Assembly (NCBI GenBank): GCA_964016985.1
Contig: OZ024825.1
Location: 42,733,668 to 42,797,667 of the forward strand
Source of the DNA: Anodontia alba
Taxonomy: Eukaryota; Mollusca; Bivalvia; Lucinida; Lucinidae
Length of the DNA stretch: 64,000 bases
Direction: 5' to 3'
Of this stretch, positions 54,835-64,000 are shown piece after piece. Position numbers and translations under genes: made by a program. Each line of letters opens with the position of its first letter. Within the stretch, counting starts at the first letter, position 1. The notes beneath the pieces were generated by a model. The model saw nothing but the letters and a program-made list of their open reading frames with translations, was not told the origin of the DNA and did no database searches.

Positions 54835-55240
54835 ATTTACAAAGTAGGTGAACTATGAAATAAAGGTAGAGGTCAAATATTGGTACTGCTGTCTGAGTTT
54901 TCATGCCTGAGTGCAAGCCTATACCAAGTATCATTGCTGTAGCCTTTGTAGTTCTTGAGAAATGAGCTTGAACATTAGGATCAAAGAGAGGGATGAAGCA
55001 AATATACAAAGTCACAAAGGCAGTGAAATATAGGTCGAGGTCAAATATGGATACTGCTGTCCAAGTTGTCATCCCTAAGTGCAAGCTTATACCAAATCAT
55101 CACTGTAGCTTTTATAGTCCTTGAGAAATAACTTGGAACATTAGGGCTGACGCAAATATTGAAAGATTAATGGACAAACTAATGGATGGACAAACAGATG
55201 GAAAACAGAATTCCTTTATCACGCCATGCTGAAAGCAGGT
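54835..55240. repeat. ~180-bp array, two units
   Basis: 'gtgaaatataggtcgaggtc', 'aaatatggatactgctgtc', 'gtgcaagcttatacca', 'tccttgagaaat' at 54860-55030 and 55025-55140. The end has 'ggatggacaaacagatgg'. Related to the first 450 bases of the window. Confidence 0.7.
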
Positions 55241-55251
55241 GTGACAAAAAA

Positions 55252-55377
55252 GGTTAGTAGATTTGTATGGAGATATATTTTGTGGGGACTGTTTTGGCCG
55301 AAATGACTAGCAAGCTCATTGGCTTCACCACAACAATTTGTCCCTACAAAATATATCTTCATACAAATTCAATAACC
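55252..55377. mobile_element. 126-bp MITE with ~32-bp inverted ends
   Basis: 'ggttagtagatttgtatgga' and 'gatatattttgtggggac' are mirrored by 'gtccctacaaaatatatctt' and 'catacaaattcaataacc'. The small centre has 'caagctcattggctt'. Confidence 0.75.
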
Positions 55378-55379
55378 TA

Positions 55380-55750
55380 TATTAATGAAATCCTTTTTTT
55401 GCTTTTCTCATTTCCACTTACCCTCTTGAAGTAGCCATCCATCTCAAACGTCCTGGTTTGCAATGTCATTCTTCACCTCAAAATATGCATCACTGATAAT
55501 GGCAAAAGATAGGTTTAACAAAAACAAACAAACAGTTTAAAGGGTTCACATGGTTCATTGCTGATCAAAGTCCAAAGAAAAAAGCAAAGCTATAACAGGA
55601 ATAGATGGTGTGTTATATTAAGTGTTCCATCAATAAAATTAATGAAAACATCACAATCACACAAAACAGAATGTAGATATGGAGCCCTTTGCACAGATGA
55701 TGATTTGCATTTTAAATCTGTCAACAGTATAAAGTTGTATCAAGATGATA
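55380..55750. other. Unassigned DNA
   Basis: The 80-codon frame 55558-55800 runs into a SINE fragment and has no support. Confidence 0.25.
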
Positions 55751-55756
55751 AAAAAA

Positions 55757-55895
55757 TGATAATGAAAGGCTCTGTGCAGAGAAGCGCCGTACAGACATAA
55801 AATGAATTCTGCCTCTATAACGATTCGAACCTGAGGCCTTGTGGTCCAAAGTAAGGAGGGCTAAACCCCCAGGCTAAACCATGCTGACCTCTCTA
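55757..55895 (-). mobile_element. SINE family B copy
   Basis: 'gataatgaaaggctctgtgc' then B-box complement 'acgattcgaacctgagg' and A-box-like region 'aggctaaaccatgctgacc'. Confidence 0.55.
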
Positions 55896-55984
55896 TCTGT
55901 TGCATTTCGGATTCAAGATTGGAAGTACCAAGTTTGAATCCCACTACTACTGCAGAGTTGTATCATAAAGCAAGATTTATCCAT

Positions 55985-56095
55985 ATTGCTTGCTTGGCTT
56001 ACAAAGTCATAATGCTGTAGTGGTTAACATGTCTGCCCAGTAAGCAGAAGGTCCGTGGTTCAATTCCTGGTCATGGAATGACCATTTTTTATGCT
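55985..56095 (+). mobile_element. tRNA-like head of a retroposon
   Basis: A-box-like 'tgtagtggttaacatgtc' and B-box 'ggttcaattcc' 42 bases apart, resembling a tRNA. The acceptor stem does not pair well, so I read it as a tRNA pseudogene or SINE head, not a functional tRNA. Confidence 0.45.
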
Positions 56096-56400
56096 GATTT
56101 CTTTTTAGTTATATCATTCTATACATTGTGCTTTACTTTTTATCTCATATAACTGTCTTAGATGAGTGCAAGATAAGCTCTAATGAGTCTTTGTTGATTG
56201 TTTCAAAAAGTGAGTACATGTATTTATATCAACTTTAACTTTATAAATGCGCTTTCCTATCATCAATAAAATCATTCAATTCAGCTGAGATAATGTAGTC
56301 TGGACCCTGGCTCTAGATAACGTACATTTTTCAACCAAACAGTATGGATCTTCACAATAACATTTGCTGTGGGTACTCACTTGGACACTTATGAATTTAT

Positions 56401-56500
56401 GTTGAGGTTTTACTGCCAAGTCAACCTAATGGGGTCATGTTGAGCTTGGTCAGTTTACCCAACCACGCTTTCACTGGGCAGGCTTAGTCCTTTAAGTGGA
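56401..56500 (-). mobile_element. SINE family A, diverged, truncated
   Basis: 'gttgaggttttactgccaag' to 'gcaggcttagtcctttaagt'. Only the 3' third remains and no TSD is seen. Confidence 0.85.
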
Positions 56501-56504
56501 AATG

Positions 56505-57100
56505 TTTACCCAGCATGCTAAGTGTCAACAAAACATTTTCTGTCATGTTGTGATAAGGTCTGGATATGATGGTGCAAATTGTTGCCGTTTTATAGTGCTG
56601 CCTTACTGTCACATCATAATGCCCTAGACACTTTGACCTGGTACTACCACCATTAACATTATAGTGACACCAGTACAATCGGTCCTATTTCTTCCAAATG
56701 CTGAGCATCAAGACAAGTGCAGCTAATACCACTTTTAGAACTTGTCTAAGTTATGTCCAGCTTGACGACTGAATCAACAATCTCCAGACCCCAAGGCAGA
56801 AGCTCTACAACTGAGTGTCTCAATCACTTATATATATATACAACTGAGACACTTATATATCAATGAAATGTGATATTTGTGGAAGAAAATATGAAAATGC
56901 TCATAGTTCTGGGTAAGGTGCTTTTTCAACAAAAAGTACAGATATCTGTCTTATTTCTCCATAATAACATCCATTGTTAGAAATAATCATTAGAACCAGG
57001 CACTATCCACAAGGTATTTGTGCAGAAATAAGGAAATATTATGTGGATACCCCTTTTTATCTGGAGTTTTCAATGCATCTTTGACAAATCTTGGGATACA
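56505..57100. other. Unassigned DNA with decayed hairpin
   Basis: A duplicated 'caactgagtgtctcaatcac'/'caactgagacacttatatat' phrase around 56810-56860 forms a small inverted repeat. 56930-57020 may be a decayed core hairpin. Confidence 0.35.
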
Positions 57101-57135
57101 GATTTTTATAAATGCAACGTATCCATTTGACTTCC

Positions 57136-57430
57136 CATTAAGAAAACACACCTATTCAAATATACGGAAAATTTTACCACTGAAAAATGAAAATTTTCAG
57201 ATAAAAATTTCTGATATTTTTCATATTTCTGCTCAAAACATAGATTGTGGGTACTCGTTAGAATGTCAAACCCTGTTTTCAGGTTAAGAGAGGCGGTTCT
57301 AACGAGTACCCTCAATCTATGTTTTTGAACTGAAATAAGAAAAATATATCTATACCCCTGTAAACCCCAGTTTTACTATATAAAAGTGGGGTTTAAGGAG
57401 GTTAAATTATATAGGTACGTTTTTGTGACG
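57136..57430 (-). mobile_element. H-family MITE with replaced apex, 35-bp flanking repeats
   Basis: Ends 'cattaagaaaacacacctat' and inverted 'ggtacgtttttgtgacg'. Exactly outside them, 57101-57135 and 57431-57465 are 34/35 identical direct repeats ('gatttttataaatgcaacgt', 'atccatttgacttcc'). In the centre, where other copies have the mirrored 'ccgcctcggcgaggcgg', 57263-57290 reads 'atgtcaaaccctgttttcag' and 'gttaagag'. This is identical, inverted, to 58189-58216. Confidence 0.88.
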
Positions 57431-57469
57431 GATTTTTATAAATGCAACGTATTCATTTGACTTCCTATG

Positions 57470-58095
57470 CTGATGTGACAAGGAAACTTTGCGATGCAAA
57501 AGAAGAGTAAGAAAAATATCACATATTTCTTCCCCTAATGGTTAGATCCATTAACAATGAATTTAACTTACAAGGACTCAGCTTTGGAAGATAGCAGTCC
57601 TTCACTTGTATTCTGAAGTGCTAGCCATCAAACAAAGTGGAGACTAGGTTGATAATGAAGAAATCACAGTGGAACAAGTTGGGTCCTTTGAACACTTTCA
57701 CAGGGAGAATAGCCGACTGTCTTCTTTCAGCAGATGTACTTGGAAGATCTTAAAGAATAAAAACATCAAATTATAATACCCTGCCACTATTGTGAGGTGG
57801 GCAGGTAACTCTGTCAAAACTTGACAACATTTGTTCACTAACAATCCAAAGCCAGATCTTTACAATATCAATGCATATACCAAGTAATGTAAAAATCCAT
57901 TGATATTTACTCAAGTTATTGTCTGCTAACCAAAATATGGGCAGTCGGATGGACGTACGACAGTAGTATGGACAGACACACGGATGACCAACATGAAACC
58001 ATAATACCCAACTACTACTGTGTGGCTGGATATGAAAAACAAAACACATGCAACACAAATACAAAACTTTTATATTTTTATATTTTTTGTGTAAG
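57470..58095. other. Unassigned DNA
   Basis: The 110-codon minus frame 57771-58103 has no domain that I recognise. A short array-like 'ggacagacacacggatgacc' lies at 57970. Confidence 0.25.
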
Positions 58096-58096
58096 T

Positions 58097-58325
58097 TAAG
58101 CATGCTGGGAAAAATATCAGTGCTCAGACTAAATTTGAAATATTCTTGCTTTTACCAGAAACAGTATTTGACATTTCATGCAAATTGTCTCTTAACCTGA
58201 AAACAGGGTTTGACATTTCATGCAAATTGTCTCCTAGACAATTAGCAACAAATGTCAAATCCTGTTTCAGGGGAAAATAAAAATGTTATCAATTTGTTGT
58301 CTGCTTCTCTTGCCCATAGAGTTGG
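58097..58325. mobile_element. F2 hairpin repeat with duplicated arm
   Basis: 'taagcatgctgggaaaaata' start. 'ttgacatttcatgcaaattg' occurs twice (58169 and 58210), then the mirror 'caacaaatgtcaaatcctgt' and 'atcaatttgttgtctgc'. The 28 bases 58189-58216 fall between the two repeated arms. Confidence 0.7.
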
Positions 58326-58329
58326 AAAG

Positions 58330-58700
58330 GTTATGCGGGCTAGATACACTTGAAAGATTTCTTTTTTACAAGATAGACAACTTTTGTGACTTCCTGTTTG
58401 CTTTCCTGTTATATGAAATAGATTTAGATTTGACTGTCTGATGCTCTGACTGATCTGGATCTGCAATATGATAAAGTACTTTGTTTGCTTGCCAAAGCAA
58501 TTACTATAGTGGTGTCAGTATGGAGAGTGTGACATTCTGCTTCCAAACAGGTACACTTGTGACAGGTGATATGGTGTGTTACTTCTTAGGAAAGAGATGA
58601 TGCAAGTGTGGTAAGTCTGATTAGACTGATCTGAGCTTATACTGTTTGCTCAGGGGACACTGTCCTAATGCATAGATGTGGTGTTTTATGTCCCTTACAA
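58330..58700. other. Unassigned DNA
   Basis: F3-like 'ctgactgatctggatctgca' at 58447. No other feature. Confidence 0.25.
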
Positions 58701-58704
58701 CATT

Positions 58705-59035
58705 ATTTAAACTAGAGGCCCAAGTGGGCCATAAATCGCTCATGGGGGTCACCTTTGCTATCAGATCAGATTGCCTTTAGCAATCCAGAATCTGATGTTG
58801 TTTGAAGAGTTTCAAGATATTGGAACTGAATGATTTAGCAATTCTGAATCTCCCCGATGCCTCCCATCAAGTTTCAGCTCAGTCTGACTCGATCACGGTT
58901 TGTGAGGCGATGTGGTTTGAATTTCAAAATAGCGACCATGGCTGCCATCTTGGATATTGAAACAGAATGATTTTAGCAATTCCAAATTCCCCAAAGCCCA
59001 ATACCTCCCATCAAGTTAAAGCTCGATCAGTCTTA
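58705..59035. repeat. Array with 'gggccataaatcgctcatg' header
   Basis: 'actagaggcccaagtgggcc' and 'ataaatcgctcatgggggtc' open it. About two ~130-bp units follow, with 'atggctgccatcttggatat', 'gaatgattttagcaattc', 'cctcccatcaagtt'. Header and units resemble, loosely, the arrays at 9440, 16030 and 43990. Confidence 0.7.
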
Positions 59036-59058
59036 CCGTTTGACAGCCATGGGATTTG

Positions 59059-59097
59059 AATGTTGCCGACCTCGGCGGGGGTTGAACCCGCAACCTC
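59059..59097 (-). mobile_element. 39-bp internal fragment of SINE family A
   Basis: 'aatgttgccgacctcggcgg' and 'gggttgaacccgcaacctc' match the B-box region only, with neither head nor tail. It is wedged between the array and a SINE B copy. Confidence 0.75.
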
Positions 59098-59099
59098 AC

Positions 59100-59270
59100 A
59101 AGTCAAATGATGGATAATGAATGGGTGATAATGAAAGGCTGTTTGAAGTGAAGCACCATAAGTCATGCGCTGTATTTTCACCACCAGAGGGATTTGAACC
59201 CAGAACCTCATGGTCCGAAGTCAGGAGTGCTAACCATTTGGCCACCTGAATGCTTTGAGAGACACACTGA
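59100..59270 (-). mobile_element. SINE family B copy with tRNA-like head
   Basis: Minus strand: A-box-like 'ggccaaatggttagcac', B-box 'ggttcaaatccc', body 'cagcgcatgacttatggtgc' and 'gcctttcattatcaccc'. Confidence 0.7.
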
Positions 59271-59334
59271 GGAAACATGTCTAAACTAGCGCTATCAGAG
59301 GATCTGACTCTAGCCCCGCAGCAGTGCTATCAGA

Positions 59335-60185
59335 ACTTTCTAGCTTTCATAGTTCCTGAGAAATCTGTTACGAAAATTTTCAAGACTGGCAAAATTTGAA
59401 AACCCACCAAGGGACATAACTCCAAGAGTCATTGGCCCTTGGCCACCAATTTTGCCACCATACCTTCCTTACCTTAGAGACCATATACAAGTTTCATCAA
59501 AGCAGGACCACAAACATAAAAGTTATTAAGCAAAATGCATTTTAATTTTTTGAAAACCTACCAAGAAACATAACTCCAAGAGTTATGGACCCTTGACACT
59601 TATTCTGGATACAAGATACATCCATTCATTGTCCATATTTATATGAACTTTCAGCTTTCTAGTTTTCTTAGTGCCTGAGAAATCTGTTATGAAAATTTTC
59701 AAGAACGGCAAAATTTGCAAACTTACCAACGGACATAACATCAAGAGTTATGGGCTCTTGGCCACTATTCTGCCATTACACCTTTCTTATGTTAGAAACA
59801 AAATGTGGTATTAGTTTCATTGAAGTAGGACCACAAAGATAAAAAAGTTATTAAGCAAAATGGATAGTTTTAACTTTTAGGAAACCAAGAGTTATTGACC
59901 CTTGGTCCCTATTCCAGTATACACAATGACATCCAGCCATTGTCCATGTTTATACAAACTTTCAGCTTTCTAGCTTTCATAGTTCCTGAGAAATCTGTTA
60001 CGAAAATGTTCATGAAGGGCAAAATTTGAAAACCTATCAAGGGACATAAAAAGTTAAGGGCCTTTGGCCACTATTCTGCCATTACACATTTCTTACGTAA
60101 GAAACCATGTGCAATATAATTGAAGTAGGACCACAAACATAAAAGTTATTAAGCAAAATGCATTTTAATTTTCCAGTCACAGAAT
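59335..60185. repeat. ~300-bp tandem array, about three units
   Basis: 'agttcctgagaaatctgtta', 'cgaaaattttcaag', 'gggacataactccaagagt', 'tatgggcccttggccactat', 'gtaggaccacaaacataaaa' and 'gttattaagcaaaatgcatt' recur at about 59350, 59660 and 59980. Confidence 0.85.
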
Positions 60186-60289
60186 CACAGAATGACCGAA
60201 GGACATGGTAAATCCAGTATAGCCCAGTTTTTCAAAAATGTATCCATAGAATAAGTGGATTAATGTGCATTACAGTATTTATTATAAGT

Positions 60290-60400
60290 ATTCAGACAGA
60301 CAGGCCTGTAGACACAGTTTATACGTTGCAGAATGGTGGTATCTGATCAGGGTCTACCCTGTAGTCACTCAGCAGCTTGTAGACACATAAACAGGACTCT
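60290..60400. repeat. F3 hairpin core
   Basis: 'agacagacaggcctgtagac' and 'atctgatcagggtctaccct'. Terminal parts are unclear. Confidence 0.5.
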
Positions 60401-60440
60401 TTACCATGTTTTTCCACTTGTGTAATTTGTGATGTATTTA

Positions 60441-60650
60441 ACACTTAGCATGCTGAATGAAAATTTCAGCAGACACAATTTTTTTTAATATTTTTCTTAT
60501 TGTCCCAGAAAATTCAGAAAATACGCTTTGACATTTCATGGAATTAGTTTCCATCTGAGACAATTAATATAAATGCCATATCCTGTTAATTGGTTAGAGT
60601 AAGAAACATCCTCGATTTGTCATCTGCTGAACTAGCCCAGAGAGCAGTTT
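60441..60650. mobile_element. F2 hairpin repeat
   Basis: 'aacacttagcatgctgaatg' and 'tttcagcagacacaa' are mirrored by 'cgatttgtcatctgctgaac'. Inner 'ctttgacatttcatgga' against 'aaatgccatatcctg'. Confidence 0.75.
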
Positions 60651-60658
60651 TTATAATC

Positions 60659-60791
60659 GTGTTGAGGTTTTACGGCCTAGACATCTCCCTGGGGTCATGT
60701 TGAGTCAGTTTATCTAATCATACTTTTTCCTGGGCAGGCTTAGTCCTTTAAACCATGAACCAGTTATTGTGCACATTCTTTTTCCAGAAAC
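60659..60791 (-). mobile_element. SINE family A, truncated and diverged
   Basis: 'gtgttgaggttttacggcct' to 'gcacattctttttccagaaa'; several small deletions; no TSD. Confidence 0.85.
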
Positions 60792-60891
60792 CAGAGAGTG
60801 GTAAAGGTTAAAAGTGTGTTAGTTGAATCAGACGCTACGTTCTGTGTGCCCTAATACTATGGTTAAATATGGAAACTGCTGTCATCATAAA

Positions 60892-61099
60892 CACTTAACA
60901 TGCTATCAGCAAATACAACAGACAGTAAATTTATAATATTTACCTCATTTTTCCCCCAAAACAGGACCAGACATTTCATTAAATTATCCCTTAAGGAAAA
61001 AATTAGCATAAAATGTCAAATCCTATTTTCTGGGGAAAAACGAGAAAAATATTTCAAAATGTCACCTGCTGAAATTATACCTAGCATGCTAAGCATTAA
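60892..61099. mobile_element. F2 hairpin repeat (good ends)
   Basis: 'aacacttaacatgctatcag' and inverted 'cctagcatgctaagcatt'. Inner 'ggaccagacatttcatta' against 'cataaaatgtcaaatcctat'. Confidence 0.75.
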
Positions 61100-61320
61100 T
61101 AAAAGTATTGCAATTACCAGCATCAATCAATTTAATTTGCTGGTATTAAATCATCATCTTTCTCCTCCTCCTCCTCCTCTCATCACAGGTTGTAGCACCA
61201 TCTGTAATTGTATGCAGCAACACCATCTGTAAAACAACAAAAACTAAGAGCAATTATCAGAATGATTCTTACTATTTAGTACTCTCTGAGCAAATTCAGC
61301 ACATGAAAAACTGATGTTTT
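61100..61320. other. Unassigned DNA
   Basis: Contains (CTC)n at 61164-61181; no other feature. Confidence 0.3.

Positions 61321-61323
<3 letters not shown>

Positions 61324-61372
<49 letters not shown>
61324..61372. repeat. (TG)24 microsatellite
   Basis: Followed by G-rich 'ggggggtggggggttgg'. Confidence 0.97.
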
Positions 61373-61375
<3 letters not shown>

Positions 61376-61399
61376 GGGGTGGGGGGTTGGAGGGTTCTC

Positions 61400-61960
61400 C
61401 AAAAGAGAGACAATTTGCATGCAATGTAATAATGTTTTTGATATAGTCATTTTTCCTTTCTGACTGACTTTTGTTTTCATAGGCAATAGCTCAAATATGA
61501 TCGGCATCAATAATGTTTAATTATCATTTATAAATCAGTAATAGCAGAAGTCCTATTAACTCTTTTCACACTTTCATTTTTATTTCTTCTAAGTAATTTT
61601 CCACATATACAATACACTATTGATCAAATATATCACGATCCATTATTTTGTGATTTTCCAGTATATCGTGAATCGACCATGGATCCCAAATTTTCCATAT
61701 GCAAAAATATTAAAGCTTAAAATATGTTCGTTGTTTACTTAATTTGAGAAAAATAACTGATGGTAATTTGTTTCGGTACTGTTTTTTTTTGTGCCTATCC
61801 CAACCCGAAGTCACATCATGCATTATGATAAATAATCCAACTGTCAATCAATTCACAAGTTGATTATGATTGGCAGACAATTAATCATAATCACTGTAAT
61901 TGTCATAATCAGTGTCATTATTGAGTACAATGTACATCTACTCAATGCTCAATCTTATAT
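61400..61960. other. Unassigned A/T-rich DNA
   Basis: 'attgtgattatgattggcag' -like dyads around 61850-61920 ('ttgattatgattggcagaca', 'attaatcataatcactgtaa') form short inverted repeats. No gene. Confidence 0.3.
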
Positions 61961-61964
61961 CAAC

Positions 61965-62096
61965 GGGAGAGAATGACTGAAGAACATATTTCATGATCAA
62001 TCTCCACAAAAGAATGTTGCTAACCCGGCAGGGGTCGAACCAGCAACCTCCTGATTACCAGTCAGATGCTCATCCAACTGAGCCACCAAGGCTGGC
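61965..62096 (-). mobile_element. SINE family A lacking its 3' half
   Basis: Only the tRNA-like head and adjacent body ('gggagagaatgactgaagaa' to 'agccaccaaggctggc') are present. The tail half is missing. Confidence 0.85.
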
Positions 62097-62215
62097 ATCA
62101 CGTCATCAAAAGCACCCTTTTGCATGCACTGTGTTGACTAGGTGAATTATTGTAGTCTGATCATGGTGAGGTTTTCTATTTGGCTCAACAGGTTAACATT
62201 AATGTCATGTTAGAA
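62097..62215. mobile_element. End fragment of the 41259-type foldback element
   Basis: 'cgtcatcaaaagcacccttt', 'tgcatgcactgtgttgacta', 'ggtgaattatt' and 'aacattaatgtcatgttaga' match the right end of 41259-42962 in the same order, with the middle deleted. Confidence 0.65.
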
Positions 62216-62301
62216 TATGATATGATATATACTGAGCATAACAAGTTCATGTAACACTTTAGAAAAAAATATAACCTTGAACGCTGAAGGTTTTTGACTG
62301 A

Positions 62302-62430
62302 GTTGAGGTTTTACGGCCCAGTCAATCCATTAGGGTCTTGTCCAGCTGGTCAGTTTACCTAGCCACACTTTTCCTGGGCAAGCTTAGTCCTCTAAGCAAT
62401 TAACAAGTATTTGTGTACATTCTTTCACCT
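62302..62430 (-). mobile_element. SINE family A, truncated
   Basis: 'gttgaggttttacggcccag' to 'acattctttcacc'; diverged; no TSD. Confidence 0.85.
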
Positions 62431-62434
62431 GAAT

Positions 62435-62845
62435 GTTGGGTGTAGGCTTTTATGATATCGTATGAGTATTAGTAACAAATAGAAATAATACATGTACTTA
62501 AGGAAAAAATATAACCTAACCCAGTGATTTTTTTCTACTGGTCCAGAGAAAGAAAAAATAAATGAAGTGGCCAGCTCCAGCACAACACGATATGCCATAC
62601 ATGAAGAGATTCCAATTGTTTCCTTCTTGTGCTCTTCACCGACTGAGAGCTCAGTTGTTGTGAAAGGGAAAGTAGATTAAATTGCGCATGTATGATAATA
62701 CTGAGCTACATTGCTGTATATAATCAATTGTGATACTTACGCACATGCAAGTTGAGCAAGTGTAAGCAATGTTGGTATGTCATTCATTATGTTAATAATA
62801 AAGCAGCATCTGCATTTGGAAATGGCAATAAGGAAATTCTTTAAC
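62435..62845. other. Unassigned DNA
   Basis: No feature recognised. Confidence 0.25.
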
Positions 62846-62849
62846 AATG

Positions 62850-63164
62850 TTTGTTTGTGTTGAGGTTTTACGGCCCAGTCAAGCCAACGGGGTCATGTCG
62901 AGCATGGTCAGTTTACCTAACCACACTTTTACTGGGCAGGCTTAATTATTAGTCCTCTAAGCAGTTAACCAGTATTGTGCACATTCTTTTGCCAGAAACT
63001 GACAACTGCCCTTCTTGAATCAGCGGAAGAGAGAGAGAATGGTCGTAGAAAATAGTTCATGATCAAATCTCCACAAAAGAATGTTGCCAACCTCGGCGGG
63101 GGTTGAACTCGCAACCTCCTGATCACCAGTCGGATGCGCACCCAACTGAGCCACTGAGACCGGC
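62850..63164 (-). mobile_element. SINE family A, full length
   Basis: Complete copy with a 6-base internal duplication ('ttaattattagtcc'). Flanks show only a weak possible TSD ('ctttaacaatg' against 'ctgttaaactc'). The 120-codon minus frame 62965-63327 runs through the SINE into its flank and is spurious. Confidence 0.92.
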
Positions 63165-63634
63165 TGTTAAACTCTGTAAATGCGGCCGAAAAAGACTCAG
63201 CAACCTCTGCAAATGCGGCCAAAAATGACTGTGGACTGATCTGCAATTTTCTGTTTCTTGAGCCCTGCCCAAGGCTTCTGGTTCCCAGCCATATTATGTC
63301 TAATAAGAAAGTGAAATTGGAAGTCACAGGTCACTGAGAAAGGTTATATTATACCTTTTCTGTTAAATCATAAATATAAACAATCTCACCATTAAGTTGG
63401 CAGAGCCTCATCAGGACTGTAGAGTTGAGGAAGCCAGTGATAGCCGACTCAAACACTATAAAAGAAGGTAAATTACTAAGGCAGATAAAGTATAAACAGA
63501 TAAGTATAAACAGATTGCAAAGAAGCATAATTAAGACATAAATCATCATCACATCTGGCCTCATCATAATCTACATCATCATCTGCATCAACATTACCAA
63601 TGTTATTTGGTATAGTAATTCCATTATTCATCAT

Positions 63635-63668
<34 letters not shown>

Positions 63669-64000
63669 GTAACCATTCAATAATTAAAACCACTTATACA
63701 ATTATTATACATAATCAAAAAGTATATGATTCATAAACAGTATTGTCAACCATAAACATTACCATCTCACTGAATGTCATCTACATTAGGTTAGCATAGC
63801 TATCATCATCATGATCCTTGCAAAGGACTGAAGACATTCAACAAGTTCAGCAGTAGCATCACAATCATCAATAAATCTCAATCATAATGGCAGTCATTGT
63901 CATCAATATCAGTGTTAATGTGCAGTCAGGCAGGTCAAAGACGCAGGCAAAACTGATGAATATAAAAGTAATAATAATAAGCTTTGCATCCAGAATCTCT
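63165..64000. other. Unassigned DNA with (ATC)n
   Basis: An imperfect 'aaatgcggccgaaaaagact'/'aaatgcggccaaaaatgact' direct repeat lies at 63179-63230. (ATC)n occurs at 63631-63668, with scattered 'atcatcatc' to the end. No gene recognised. Confidence 0.45.

Noticed and set aside
57771..58103. 110-codon minus-strand frame
   Set aside because: No recognisable motif, no splice context; length is within chance for this composition.

Overview
The window looks like repeat-dominated nuclear DNA of an animal, most probably a bivalve mollusc. The evidence is A/T-rich, intron-free-looking sequence packed with degenerate tandem arrays of kinds common in bivalve genomes (arrays ending in a 'gatcgctcacctgag'-type block, blocks rich in 'gatggccgccat'), tRNA-derived SINEs, hairpin MITEs, mariner remnants and long microsatellites. 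I find no intact host protein gene and no rRNA, functional tRNA, CRISPR or prokaryotic feature. The only host-gene hints are one small exon-like segment (23390-23471) and one CpG-dense stretch that looks unique (24330-24740). Species assignment is inference.

Layout. 1-2750: degenerate ~145-bp array. 2983-3290: SINE with target-site duplication (TSD). 3361-7635: large foldback element with two arms of ~190-bp units meeting head to head near 5318. 8430-9300: another array carrying a pogo-like MITE. 9440-11530 and 16030-17420: the same ~140-bp repeat in opposite orientations, enclosing microsatellites, SINEs and a MITE inserted in a (TA)n tract. 17.6-20.1 kb: SINEs and a second foldback element with a separate SINE in each arm. 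20-22 kb: G-rich and 'gtccgtg' minisatellites. 22.1-22.8 kb: mariner remnant. 25.9-33 kb: dense palindromic MITEs, including a family with 9-bp TSDs. 34169-35560: mariner element with an internal copy of its own 3' end. 36-41 kb: more hairpin MITEs. 41-43 kb: nested foldback element with a SINE dimer. 43.2-45.7 kb: arrays interrupted by a LINE fragment that itself carries a palindrome and a SINE. 46.1-52.0 kb: ~2-kb inverted duplication of a mariner-containing segment around a 1.7-kb A/T-rich spacer. 52-64 kb: decayed hairpins, arrays and SINEs.

How it fits together. At least 19 copies of one SINE family are present, from full length (~305 bp) to a 40-bp stub, and about ten have recognisable TSDs, so they date insertions and mark nesting. 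The most notable structural theme is modular palindromes. MITE families with unrelated ends share central palindromic cores ('ggtactcgttagaaccgcc' mirrored; 'aaacagtgtagaccc' mirrored). One copy (57136-57430) has its apex replaced by 28 bases identical, in inverted orientation, to a site ~0.9 kb away, and it is bounded by 35-bp direct repeats. All alignments were made by eye.
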